The position numbers were made by a program, and so were the translations under genes. DNA of 64,000 nucleotides, taken from Amoebophrya sp. A120. Taxonomy: Eukaryota; Sar; Dinophyceae; Syndiniales; Amoebophryaceae. The stretch lies in assembly GCA_905178155.1 (NCBI GenBank), contig CAJINV010000004.1, positions 1-64,000 of the forward strand, in the 5' to 3' direction. Positions 45,008 to 55,400 of the stretch are shown one piece after another (within the stretch, counting starts at the first letter, position 1; each line of letters opens with the position of its first letter). Under the pieces are notes generated by a model. That model did not search any database. It saw only the letters and a list, made by a program, of their open reading frames with translations, and was not told the DNA's origin.

Positions 45008-47036
45008 ATGTTGCGTTCACTCCTCTCCTCGTGTAGTGTTTTTCTCTGGTCACACCCGGGGCACCAATCCGTCCTCGCCAGCGTGTCGCCCCGCCTTCGC
45101 CGCGGCTTGAGCCGCGAAGTCGGGAGAGAACGGAGTCGGAGTCCTGCCGACGTCCTCGAGACCTCCCGCACTTCTTCCTCGACTGCTGACGCTGCTGGGT
45201 CCGCCGGTCCCGCGCTCGTCATTTGGACCATCGGAGGCGCTGCGTTCGGGGACCGGATTCCCTATGCACACTGGAAAGACAGGACTGTTGCGGACCTCAT
45301 CAACAAAGTAGAAAGGGGAGAGTGGGAGCCTTCCTCTGGTGCGGCTTACCAGCAGGACGAGTTTTTTGGTAGCAGTTTTGGAAGCAGTAGGACGCAGCTC
45401 GTCACGGCTGGTTTGCCCGCGGTGCAACTTGATGCCGGCACCAACGGCCAGCAGAAATTGGCAGACCAACTGCGCGCGCATCTAATGCCAGCACCGCTCG
45501 TTTCCGTTTATTCGTCTCCTACTTCAACTTCGCCTGCGGCCCAACAAGACACCAGGGACATACACCTGACGCTTATCACTGCGACTCGGCAGAAGCCGTA
45601 TTTTGCCATGCTTCTCAGAAAAGCCTTCAGCATCGCCGAGGAGGTGCAGATGCAGCCGAATCGGCAGTCGCTTATTGACACGCTGGAGACTGATATGAAA
45701 GGGCATATGATGAACTTTTGGCGCCCGCCACACGTAGAAGAACTGCAAGGAGGTCGAGGCCAACAAGTGCCCGACGAGAAGAGGGCGCCCAGTGTGAAGG
45801 AGCAATTCTTGGCCTTCATCACGAGCGTCACAGGCGGATCGAGGTCGCCCGAATTGACCGCCTTCCTTGACCGGCATGGAAACGAACTCGCGTGGCTTCT
45901 GGCTCAGATGGACACAGCGCTGCGGACGATGCGTATGCCGGCACGGCCTGGCGATGTCCTAGTGGAAGATGAGTATGCTTTCAAGAGGAGTATGGCTCAA
46001 GCGAGCGTAATGACCCCGGTGAGCCTCGCCCCTTTAGGAACATACGAAGTCGGTCAAAAGTAGAACAAAAGCAATGACGTCGTCCCCCTCACTGACAGCG
46101 CCGCCGCAGCACGGGCCAACGCATAGCCCCGACGTGGAGTTAGATAGAAGGCTCCGGATAGAGTAGTAAATAGAAAGCAACAGTAAGACTAGCGGCTGGA
46201 GACACAAGCTCGGTGATACGCGAGGCGTGCCCGCCAACTCCGGACCCGCAGGGATACGCCCCTCCCCGCGGGATATCGTGGAAAAGAGGCATAGATCCCA
46301 AACAGCAGACTAGCCGCGGTGTGCCATGAGGGCCGGCGCGGATGGGGACCGGAAGGGGGGAGTCGTGCACCAGGCACCGAAAAGGCATGCTTGCCCGCCG
46401 CAACAGGAGTCGGCATGATGTCATGCGTGAGCGGAGGCGCCAACTGCGCTAGGCAGTGGAAGGGCGGATAGATACAAATACTCACTTAGATTGCACAGGT
46501 AGAACTTTGAAAAAGAGACTTCTCAGGCTTGAGAAATTGCATAGTGCATTGATCCCCTCCGATGGCCACGGCCTGGCGATGTCCTAGTGGAAGATGAGTA
46601 TGCTTTCAAGAGGAGTATGGAAGACGCGCGCCTGACGTATGCGTATCGCGACAAACGTCCTTGTCGGCCTGGTGCTCGTCATCTTCAATATGTATCCTTG
46701 TACCACACCACAATGTTGGATGGTGAACCAATCAGAATCTGGATCCACCTGGTTCGGAAAGGAGCCTCCGAAGCTGTACAGGTAGACGCCGAGACCGAGG
46801 ACAGCCTACCGGTAGCTGTACCGGAGAGTATTGCCGCAATTCAGCCTGGTACCGGAGCGCATCTCTTTACTCAGCTTTTCGAATCGGAGGTGAATTTGGG
46901 CGAAGATGCTCTAGGAGTGCCACTGATTATGAGGATTGTCGGCCAAATCCACGGCGCAACTTTCGCAAATCTCCCTTCTCTGAGCTTCGCTATTGATTTT
47001 TTCACCCGTCCACCTCCTGCTCCGAGGGCGGAATGA
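45008..47036 (+). CDS. Hypothetical protein, 467 aa, split by one insertion
   Basis: ATG 45008 (MLRSLLSSCSVFLWSHPGHQ) to 45995, then 46621 to TGA 47034-47036. The two parts total 1404 nt, 468 codons including the stop. They are joined by removing a 571-bp body plus one of two 54-bp copies; the junction reads AFKRSMEDARLTYAY. No family is recognised. The N-terminus is Arg/Ser/Leu-rich and could be an organelle-targeting peptide. Recognisable stretches: ALVIWTIGGAAFGDRIPYAH, IRIWIHLVRKG, LIMRIVGQIHGATF. It contains no introners, unlike its neighbours, and is GC-rich. The reading frame is convincing; the exact splice point inside the duplication cannot be decided. Confidence 0.65.
45942..46620 (+). 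repeat. Insertion flanked by 54-bp exon duplications
   Basis: CACGGCCTGGCGATGTCCTA... at 45942-45995 is repeated exactly at 46567-46620. The 571-bp body between them has no ORF or terminal inverted repeats that I can see. Confidence 0.9.
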
Positions 47037-48540
47037 GGAGCAAGAGTTCCTCGGCCCTCGCTGGAGTCTATCCAGCTTGACATAGGGAAATCGAGCCGAG
47101 GATGCAGATAATTAGCCGACGAGTAAGGGATGAGTAAACCCCTTAAAAAAGGCTCTTTTACAGAGCGAGTCCCCGACGGACAAGCGGTTACTCTGTTGCG
47201 AAGGATTCGAAAGCGACTCACAGATAGAGACAAGTACTCAAGAGAACCATGAGCCATGCGGTGTGAATCGCCCATGAAATGAAATGCACATAAATTTTGT
47301 CGACGTTTTATATCAAATCTAAAAAATGTATGATGATCAGAGGAACAGTATTAATCCGAAAAAAAAAACGCAATATTAATAAAGTACTTGAACTCAGAAA
47401 ACTACTAGAAGGCACTAGGTAGCACGTCGTGTATGATTTAACTCGAACCGCATATCGGGGGGATAAGCTAGAAGCAAGCGCTCTACTTCACGCAAGCACT
47501 TTATGTTTATTTCTTATCGAAATATACAGTTGTGACCTACTCAAACCTCAATTCTGATTTTACTATAAATATACGGCGACGGACTGGAGTATGGAAGCAT
47601 GGTACCAAGGGCGACTATGGTTCTCTGAAGACGGTGGCTTCAGTATGTACAGAAGAAGTCCAATGATGAAAGGAACTGAGCTCGGTTATTTGTATTTCGA
47701 AAATTTTGCTCCACTACGACTACTATTGAAAATCGTTTACACAAAGTTTGTGTTACAAACCACTATCAGAATAATATTGTACTGATGTAGTCGTGCAAAA
47801 TTTGAAATATTAGATCGTGCTGGAGATAGTGGCGCAAAGCGAGATGCTTTTGTTTTGGGATTACTTCCTATGGGAAAAGACATGATAAAGAAATCAACTT
47901 GCGGCACTTTGTTGCAGTAAGGCGCTCAACGCATACAGATTTTGCGCGTTTTGGATTTGTAGTAATGCAACAGGACCCATGATCTTGTAGCATCGATGTG
48001 GTAAGACCTTGCGCTTACAGATACTTTTCACGGTAAGCAAGAAGAGTATAATTTTGTTATATTTTTCGACCCGTAAGTTTACTTACTAAGTAAACAGCTC
48101 TCGAAAGTATAATTGCAAGAATCTGGACCAAAAATCGCACGGCAAACTGGAAACTGTTAGACAGATTTGAAGAAGAAGGAAAAAACGTGATTTGGAAAAA
48201 GACGAAGATAGCCGGACTCTTCGTGATCGTGTTCTGTTCGAAGACTCTTGCACGGGCGCCAACTTTCGTAGTGGTGAGCGAGTCAAAGACTAGGAAAATA
48301 AGAACCCTCAAGCAAGTATAGCACGACCAGCACCAGCAGGCTCAGAGAATCGGCATCAAGTCAGCATCAGTGCTGTCTAAGTAAAAATCTTCCAGATTTC
48401 AATCACGCAACCTTTGGCGGGAGAAGTACAGAGTCCCTCGGAGTCCTGCATCCTCATGATGCAGTGAAAAGGAACAAGCAGCGAAAAACGTAGAGATTGT
48501 TGTTTGTGAGGGTGGCGATAAAGTAGCTGCTGGAACTGTT

Positions 48541-48600
48541 ATGTCGATCACCTCGATGATCCATTTCTTTCCCAGTGTCTTTCTACGGAGATCTCGTTCT
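48541..48600 (+). repeat. Dispersed 60-bp repeat, copy 1
   Basis: ATGTCGATCACCTCGATGAT...CAGTGTCTTTCTACG...GATCTCGTTCT. The other copies are at 49579, 50848 and 51892. Confidence 0.92.
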
Positions 48601-49578
48601 TTTTTGGCGCACAACCTGGGAGCCGCCTTATGGATCTGTGCAGTTGCGCCACAATTTCCCGGCAGCCTCGTCCTTTTGGATTCTTGACTTTTGTTTGTCC
48701 TGCAGATTTCTTGTGAACTGCACGACAAAAAAAGGGTGCGAACCGGACAAAGGAGCAAAAGCGTGCGGAAAGTTGCTGCCCCTGTTCCAAAGATGCCACT
48801 GGAGTCTCGAGGCCCGAGAGGTGCCCTCTGGAGCAAGGGCAGCTGCTTTCCATGCGCTTTCCGGTGTATTTTTTGTCGTTCTTGGCTTCGATTCAGCGCA
48901 ATAGTCACGCACTTCGCCTGCACTGCCAACATCCGGCTCAGACATGTTCGTATTGCGAAATCGGGCGAAAACTTGCCCAAAGATCGCATCTCCGCAAGCG
49001 TCCGGGGACTGGCCTGAGTCCCTGGCCGAAATGGTGCCACATTTATGACACTTTGTCCGATGCTATGCTGTTCAAAAATTGCTCTAGGTTTGCGAAAATC
49101 ACAGCGCATCCACCAAGCGGTCACATTTTGGTGACCTCTTTATGAGGCTAACCACGGCGGCACGCTTTCAATTTTCCGGTCTAGCTTTGCGAAAATCATG
49201 GGTCGGGGAGGGGGGTGCCGAAAATGGAACAAAGCGAAGCCATTTCGTGCTCAAAACGGGTGGCCCCTTTATGAGCCTAATCAGCACGGCACGGAGCCAC
49301 TTTTCCGGTCTAGCTTTGCAAGAAAAGGACAAAGATCGCGACAGCAGGCGCTATGTCATCTCCAAAGGGATGTTTGGAACCATTCAAACTAATGGGATTA
49401 GCTAGATCGCAGCTGGGTGGTTGCCTTGCAGGTGGCAAGACAATTATCCAGCTATGAGGTAGCCAGTTTGTATCAGCTTACGGGGGGAATCAGCATTGAA
49501 AACGAAACGCGTTTCCACGATCTAAAAAATTTTTTTTGGAATTCGCTGAATTAGACATCTGAGCCTGTTATAACTGTT

Positions 49579-49636
49579 ATGTCGATCACCTCGATGATCC
49601 ATCTTTTTCCCAGTGTCTTTGTACGAAGATCTCGCT
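49579..49636 (+). repeat. Dispersed 60-bp repeat, copy 2
   Basis: Same core, with GTACGAAGATCTCGC and then a T tract; preceded by CTGTT as in copies 1 and 3. Confidence 0.92.
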
Positions 49637-50250
49637 TTTTTTTTTTTTGCAGGTGACAAGTGAAATGCCCAGTTTCAGTTTCAGATGCGCTTTCCGCTCG
49701 TGTTTCGCGGGGGTTACGCCGTGTACAGCAGGTCGACACTGCCAGGAAAATCGATGTGCGCGCCGCATTGGTCCATACAAATTAAAACCCTAAACCCTTC
49801 GGAAACATAAATCCGCATGCATACAGGGGGGTCACCCCTGAACCCTTTTTCGAACTCGGACCGGACACACGCATGGAAAATCCCCACGATAACGTCTATA
49901 GCCGTAAGCCGCGGCGGACGTTGCTATGCTGTGGGACGAATAGCAAGGGGGTTTGATATGGGTCGAGACTAAGCGCGATGTGCAGTGGAGTTGTGTCCGG
50001 GGTGTAGGTTCACTATCTATTCTAGCTCTTCCGTAGCCGTATCTTAGGCGCCCGCCAGGCCGTGGATGCAGATCGCCGCTGCGGAACGAACTGGCCAAGG
50101 GAGATACGGCCTGCCGGCGCAGCTTGGGCGGGACAGGGACGGGGGAAAGCGTTGGCGGGCGCAACAAGACACGGAGGTAGTTCTGAGATTGCGGAAGCAA
50201 GCTGTGGGCAGCAGTTGGCTCCAAGGCGTGAACAGAAAAAACAGAAACAT

Positions 50251-50284
50251 GATGGCGATGATGATGATGATGATGATGATGATG
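50251..50284 (+). repeat. (GAT)n microsatellite
   Basis: About ten GAT units, the first interrupted by GGC. Confidence 0.9.
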
Positions 50285-50847
50285 CAAAGGAATGATGGAA
50301 AGGAAAAGAGTCGTCGTGTAATCCCTGCGTGCTCGAAACCCCAAGCGCCTGGCAAGCAAAAGAGTGTCAGTTGTTGTGTCGTTTTCCCCGTATTGCCGCC
50401 CTCTTCTCGTCTTTCGCGTCTCTGTGTTGTTCTCTTCTCGTGTGTCTCGTGTTTTGGTTAGCGCTAGCGCCGCTTCGGTTGTCTTCGCCCCTAAGGCTAC
50501 CAGCTCTGCTCCCACCCGCAACTGGTTTTCGGTGTGACCTGACCCCGACGAAACAAGGCTCCGTTGCGGGGTAATCGGATTGTAGGATGCCCAAAATGAG
50601 CCGGGGCCCTATCTTTGACACTGTCGAGCGGTGCACATCATAGCACGACCTCCCTATTGTCTGTACTGCCCGGCTCGGTTGTTCCTGTCTTAGGTCTGCT
50701 CGGGGACGCTTGGGCCTCTAATACCCCAGTCCGAGACTTGCAAGGTCCCAAAAACCTGGGCTGAAGTCTGCCAAGTGGGCAAGGATGAAAGCCCCCGCTT
50801 GGAGCCTCTTGCGATTCACTTCACTTCGCTTCACTTCACACACTGTT

Positions 50848-50908
50848 ATGTCGATCACCTCGATGATCCATTTCTTTTCCAGTGTCTTTCTACGAAGATC
50901 TCGTTCTT
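50848..50908 (+). repeat. Dispersed 60-bp repeat, copy 3
   Basis: Same core; preceded by a short TTCAC tandem tract and CTGTT. Confidence 0.92.
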
Positions 50909-51891
50909 TATGGCGATGCTAAGTACGGAAAAGTCAAAAATGTCCAAAAATTTCAGGGGTCGCGCATGTCGCCCCTCCCGTTTGACGGGAATTGCCGGCG
51001 CCCCACCTCATGCATGAGCAAAATAGCCGAAAGGCCCCGCTTTGAGGCAGTGAGAAAGGCAGACCGGCTTGAGTAGCAGCTGCTGGTGACCACATGGCTT
51101 CCGGTCCGCTCTGTCGCTTCGTCCGACGAGTGTGGCGCGCAGAGATTGGTCGGAGCGCTGTGCCGGCCGCGGCTAGCACAAGAAGGCGCATTGAAATCGG
51201 GTTAGCTAACTTCGAGCCCTGCGGCCGCCATCCCGTTGCCCCACACGCCGAGAACACTCGCCGCCCCTCTGAGGTTAAGGAAAAGGCAAAAAAACAGGGG
51301 CGCGGTGCGCTCTGGAGAGGGTTTGCCTGCGATGAGGTAAATGCCTTCGCAGTATTGCGTTGGCAAATGCAAAGCACACGCACGGCGCGGGACAGGGCGA
51401 AAAAAACACGCTCCGCCCGTTCGCAAACGATGCCGCGGCCTCTTCCGTGAGGTCCTCTAGAGGCTTGCCCTCCCCGTCTTTCATAGACCCCCACTGTGGG
51501 CTCCGGTTCCCGACATCCTGGCAAGCCCCACGTCGAACGCACTCGCCTGTTGCTCATTTCAGAAAATAAAAGTCCGGATCCACCCCCGGACAAAAAAGAA
51601 GCAAACGGCCCTTCGGCTACCCCTAAAAGGGCTTTTTTGGGTACCCCTAAAGAAGCTTTGCGCGCTATGTAGATGCAGCTGGTTTCGGGGTGGTGTGCCT
51701 GAGCACAGAAGCACGGCGCCTGGCCCGTATGCAGAGGGGACTCGCCACACTGCGTCAATGTGACTCCCCCGGGGGGGTCTTGCGAGTTCGACAGCCAGCG
51801 CCCCCCGCGGGGACGAAGGGTCGGCACACTGGCCAGCGTCCTTCCCATCATACGGTGTCCATTTTTCCTTTGGCACTGCATCGGCGCAAAT

Positions 51892-51951
51892 ATGTCGATC
51901 ACCTCGATGATCCATCTTTTTCCCAGTGTCTTTCTACGAAGATCTCGTTCT
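51892..51951 (+). repeat. Dispersed 60-bp repeat, copy 4
   Basis: Same core, ending TACGAAGATCTCGTTCTTTT. Confidence 0.92.
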
Positions 51952-52445
51952 TTTTGCGATGAAGATGAAGAAACCTGCTGATCATGAGCGTAGATTAGAT
52001 ATCACGTCTATATGTCGAGTGTTTTTTTCTGATGATAAACAAAGTCGCCTATATTACACAAAAAAACCGGTGGATCCTCAACATGGAATATGTTCTGCTC
52101 GTTCGCGAATTATGTGTTTCAAGTTCTTTCTTTCGCGAATGTGTTTCAAGTTCTTCCGTGGATAGATCTGTCTATAAATGTGTTTAAAAAAGTTCCGCAC
52201 CTCCTGCAGGGAATGGGAAGCTGCAAAGCTGGCTTCTTATAACTTGCTGCCGTCCACGCGGCCGCGGCCATTCATGCCTCCTTTTCTTGCCGGTATTAAT
52301 TCATCAGCATTTTAAGAATGAAGAGTTTTTAAGATTTTTGCGGCAGTAGAAGTGTACTCAGAATCATTTCAAATCATTTCAAACAGGAACCGCCTATTAT
52401 TTTCTGGTCCTCGTAGTGCTTGGCGAGAAAAAAAACTAGAACTCT

Positions 52446-55400
52446 ATGAAGTTTTTTCGACACCGTGGCCGTCCTCGTGATTTCGCTGCAGCTCCAGCTC
52501 GTGTACCTGTCTACAAAAGTTGTTTTTTTGCAAGACAAAGAACTTTTTTTCCCACGGCCGTCGTGAGCATCTATTCGCTCTTCCTCTGCGTCACCGAGTT
52601 CGTTTCCGAGATACATTCTGGCGCGTTATGCATTGCATACATTCTGACCGCGTCTGGAAGTAGACCAAGAAAAGTGCAGATGTCTACTCGTCCTATCCAG
52701 CTCTTTGTGGACGATCTGCAATATTATTCTGTGTCGTGTCTGCAATGTAGGTACCGCATGGCATGATAAGTTTTGCTCGGGAGGTTAAGTACTTGTTCTC
52801 CTTCTTCATGCCTAACCTGCACGAGGAATGATCGTGCCCTCTTTGATGGGACGAGAGAAGCACTGCGCCTCTGCTCTTGCTGACTATGCAAAAAATCACT
52901 TTTTTGTCATGTTGTACTGCAGAATCAGAATCACAACAAGTTTCCATCCTCCCACATCACTGCTCTACCGAGTTGTCATGTTTGCAATGCATGCGCGTCA
53001 CCGCAGCGCAAATCTTCGACGACGAACACAATTGGGAAGGTCTCAGGCATGTTCCGGGAACGTTCCGAAATGAGTCCCGGGGCAAGTTTCCGAGCAATGA
53101 GCCTCCGGGGGAGGTAGGTTGGTCCGGAACAAGGCCCGGGGCAGGCTCCTGCGCAGGCGTCCCGCGAGCAAGGTGCTCCTCGGGGGATATTTGCGGAAAT
53201 AGCTAGCCCCGCCGAGGGGGCCACGAGGGTGGTCCGGGCCCTGTCTTTGTCGGCGAGAGTGCTTCGCATCGTCGAACCGAAGTGCCGACCTTCGGCACCG
53301 CCAGCCGCCGACGTGCTCTTTGATGGGAGCGTCGCTGTGGTTTGATCCGGTTCGGGGGCCTCGCAACCCTAAAACGGCCAGAGGGCCACCCCGGGGGTTT
53401 TTGGGTTTCTGAAGGAGGGCAGGCTGCGAGGTGTCACGGCATCGGAGGTCGTCTGGGTGTTGGCTCGGCGCAGCCTGCCAGGCCTGCCCCCCTCTCGGCG
53501 CCCGGCGTGGATGGGCCGGCCCCCGTCGTCGGGCGGGCCCGCCGAGGATTATCTTGTTGTCATCGCGCGCGCCCCCGAAACGCTTTGTTTTATCGCATTC
53601 CAGCAAACGAAGCCGCATGCCATCGTGTAACGCGCGTTACACGATGGCGCTCTCCCTTCATCCTGTCTCCTGCTGCGCTGGTGTGGCATGCTCCCGGCCG
53701 TAGACGCGCTGTCTCGCCACAGGGCGACACTCGCTCTCGCGCCCCCCCTCCGGTGCAACACCTCAAAGAAAGGCCTCCCTTCTTGTCGTGCCCACAGCCG
53801 CGAGCACGGACGGGGGCTCGGCTGTGGGGGAAGTATGCTGCATCGTGCTCATCTTCGGTTGATGTGCAAGCGTGTTGCCGTAGCGTTTGGCCGTCGTTTA
53901 GGTGGTTCATCTTGGTGGGCTGCTGTCTCGCACCAACGTGCAGCCGGCATCCACTTGAGCAGTATAGACCGGCGGAAGGTTGGGCCCTCGTTGCCTGGAA
54001 CCCCGGTGCCCTCTTGTATTGCCCCAACCGGAAACCGGCCCGACAAGTTCTGCGCAAGTTCTGGGCAAGTTCGGCACCCCATACATCTAGACCCATGCTT
54101 TCGGAGTAACACATCACTGTTCTACTGATGCATGTTTGCAATGCATGCGCGTCACCGCAGCGCAAATCTTCGACGACGAACACAATTGGGAAGAACCAGC
54201 ACCCACCGTCCAGAAAGCAGCACGACAGGGAGGCAAGAAATTATGGTCAGAGCAGCGCAGGAGATCATGCACCTCCAGCAGCCGAATCTGAAGGAACAAC
54301 GCTGTCAGGAAGATCCTCCTCCTCGGCCTCAAAAACTACAGGGGCGCTACAAGACCGGGACAAATCAAATTCAGACTCCCCACGAAGAAGTAGAAATGCT
54401 GACTCGGCTTCCGCCACAGCACACGTTGTATCTCCGACCGAACATCAAGATCAAGAAGCGGAAGATGCGACGCGGGTGCAGCTTGAAACTCAAGAACAAG
54501 AGCGCGATGTTGATCAAGCGTATCCTGCTGATGTGCAAAAGTTGTATCGTTCATCTTTACTCGGTCTGTCCACTGCGATCTTGCATAACGCACGTGAATT
54601 TGATTTTACCTCAAACCGCACGAGGAAGTTCATTTGGCCTTTACAGAAATAAAACTGTCGTGGCTGATACTAGTCCCAGTAGTCGTGCTTCACATAATTA
54701 CCCATATTTTTCGTTGTTTTGGTTTTCGTTTTCCTTTTGCAATGCATAAAGCGACGTCTTCATCTTCTGTACCAATTGGAGTTGAATCTGCTCCAAGTAT
54801 CTCAGCAGCAGCAAGCGGTGCGACGCGGTTGCAGGCGGACCGCAAGAAGGACGTCCAGAGACGAGGAACATCAAGATCACACCCTGCTAGTACTTCTTCA
54901 TCAACATCGAGGGCCGCCAATCAACGGCAGGAGCCACCGCGTAGAAAGCCGCGCGAAGTTGTATTGAAGAACGCCGATCCTCCTGATGGCAGTGGCACCA
55001 CCAGGACCTCCAGGAGAATTAGAAACGACGGCCGTCATCAACAGCAGAATCAGCATGAACAAGATGCTCCTGCTCCCGCACGAGGACCTCCACCGCCACC
55101 AGACAACATTGTCCATCTCACAGAAGGACGAGAACAGAAGAAAGAACCTCCAGTCGACACCGTCGACGTCTTATCAAATGCAAAAATGTCTGGGTCTGGA
55201 AACTTGTGATGCTGCGTGGCGTAATATCATGAGGGGATCACAAGTGCTGGCTCAGCATGACAAGTTTCTGAGCTTCTAGGTGTTGCCTATTCTGCGTGAC
55301 AAACTGCGCTTCTGCATGACAGAAAAGTGGCGCGCTTGGGTAACGTGCATGACAGATTTGGGAGTCATGCCAGACAAGCATGACAAACATGCACTCTTCC

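Larger units (their letters stand above)
47037..52445. other. Repeat-rich intergenic mosaic
   Basis: 47040-48400 is mostly AT-rich. 48400-51960 is GC-rich, with four copies of a 60-bp motif, internally repeated segments at 49030-49330, a (GAT)n microsatellite and a (TTCAC)n tract. 51960-52440 is AT-rich. Long minus-strand frames at 48399-49124 and 50934-51902 cross these repeats and have no recognisable protein features. Confidence 0.5.

Noticed and set aside
47591-47785. 64-codon ORF after a TATAAATA stretch
   Set aside because: Too short, AT-rich and without similarity or context that supports it.
48399-49124. 241-codon minus-strand frame
   Set aside because: It spans repeat copy 1 and internally repeated DNA; composition explains the open frame.
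50934-51902. 322-codon minus-strand frame
   Set aside because: It runs across a GC-rich repeat region, begins inside the 60-bp repeat and shows no domain or protein-like periodicity.
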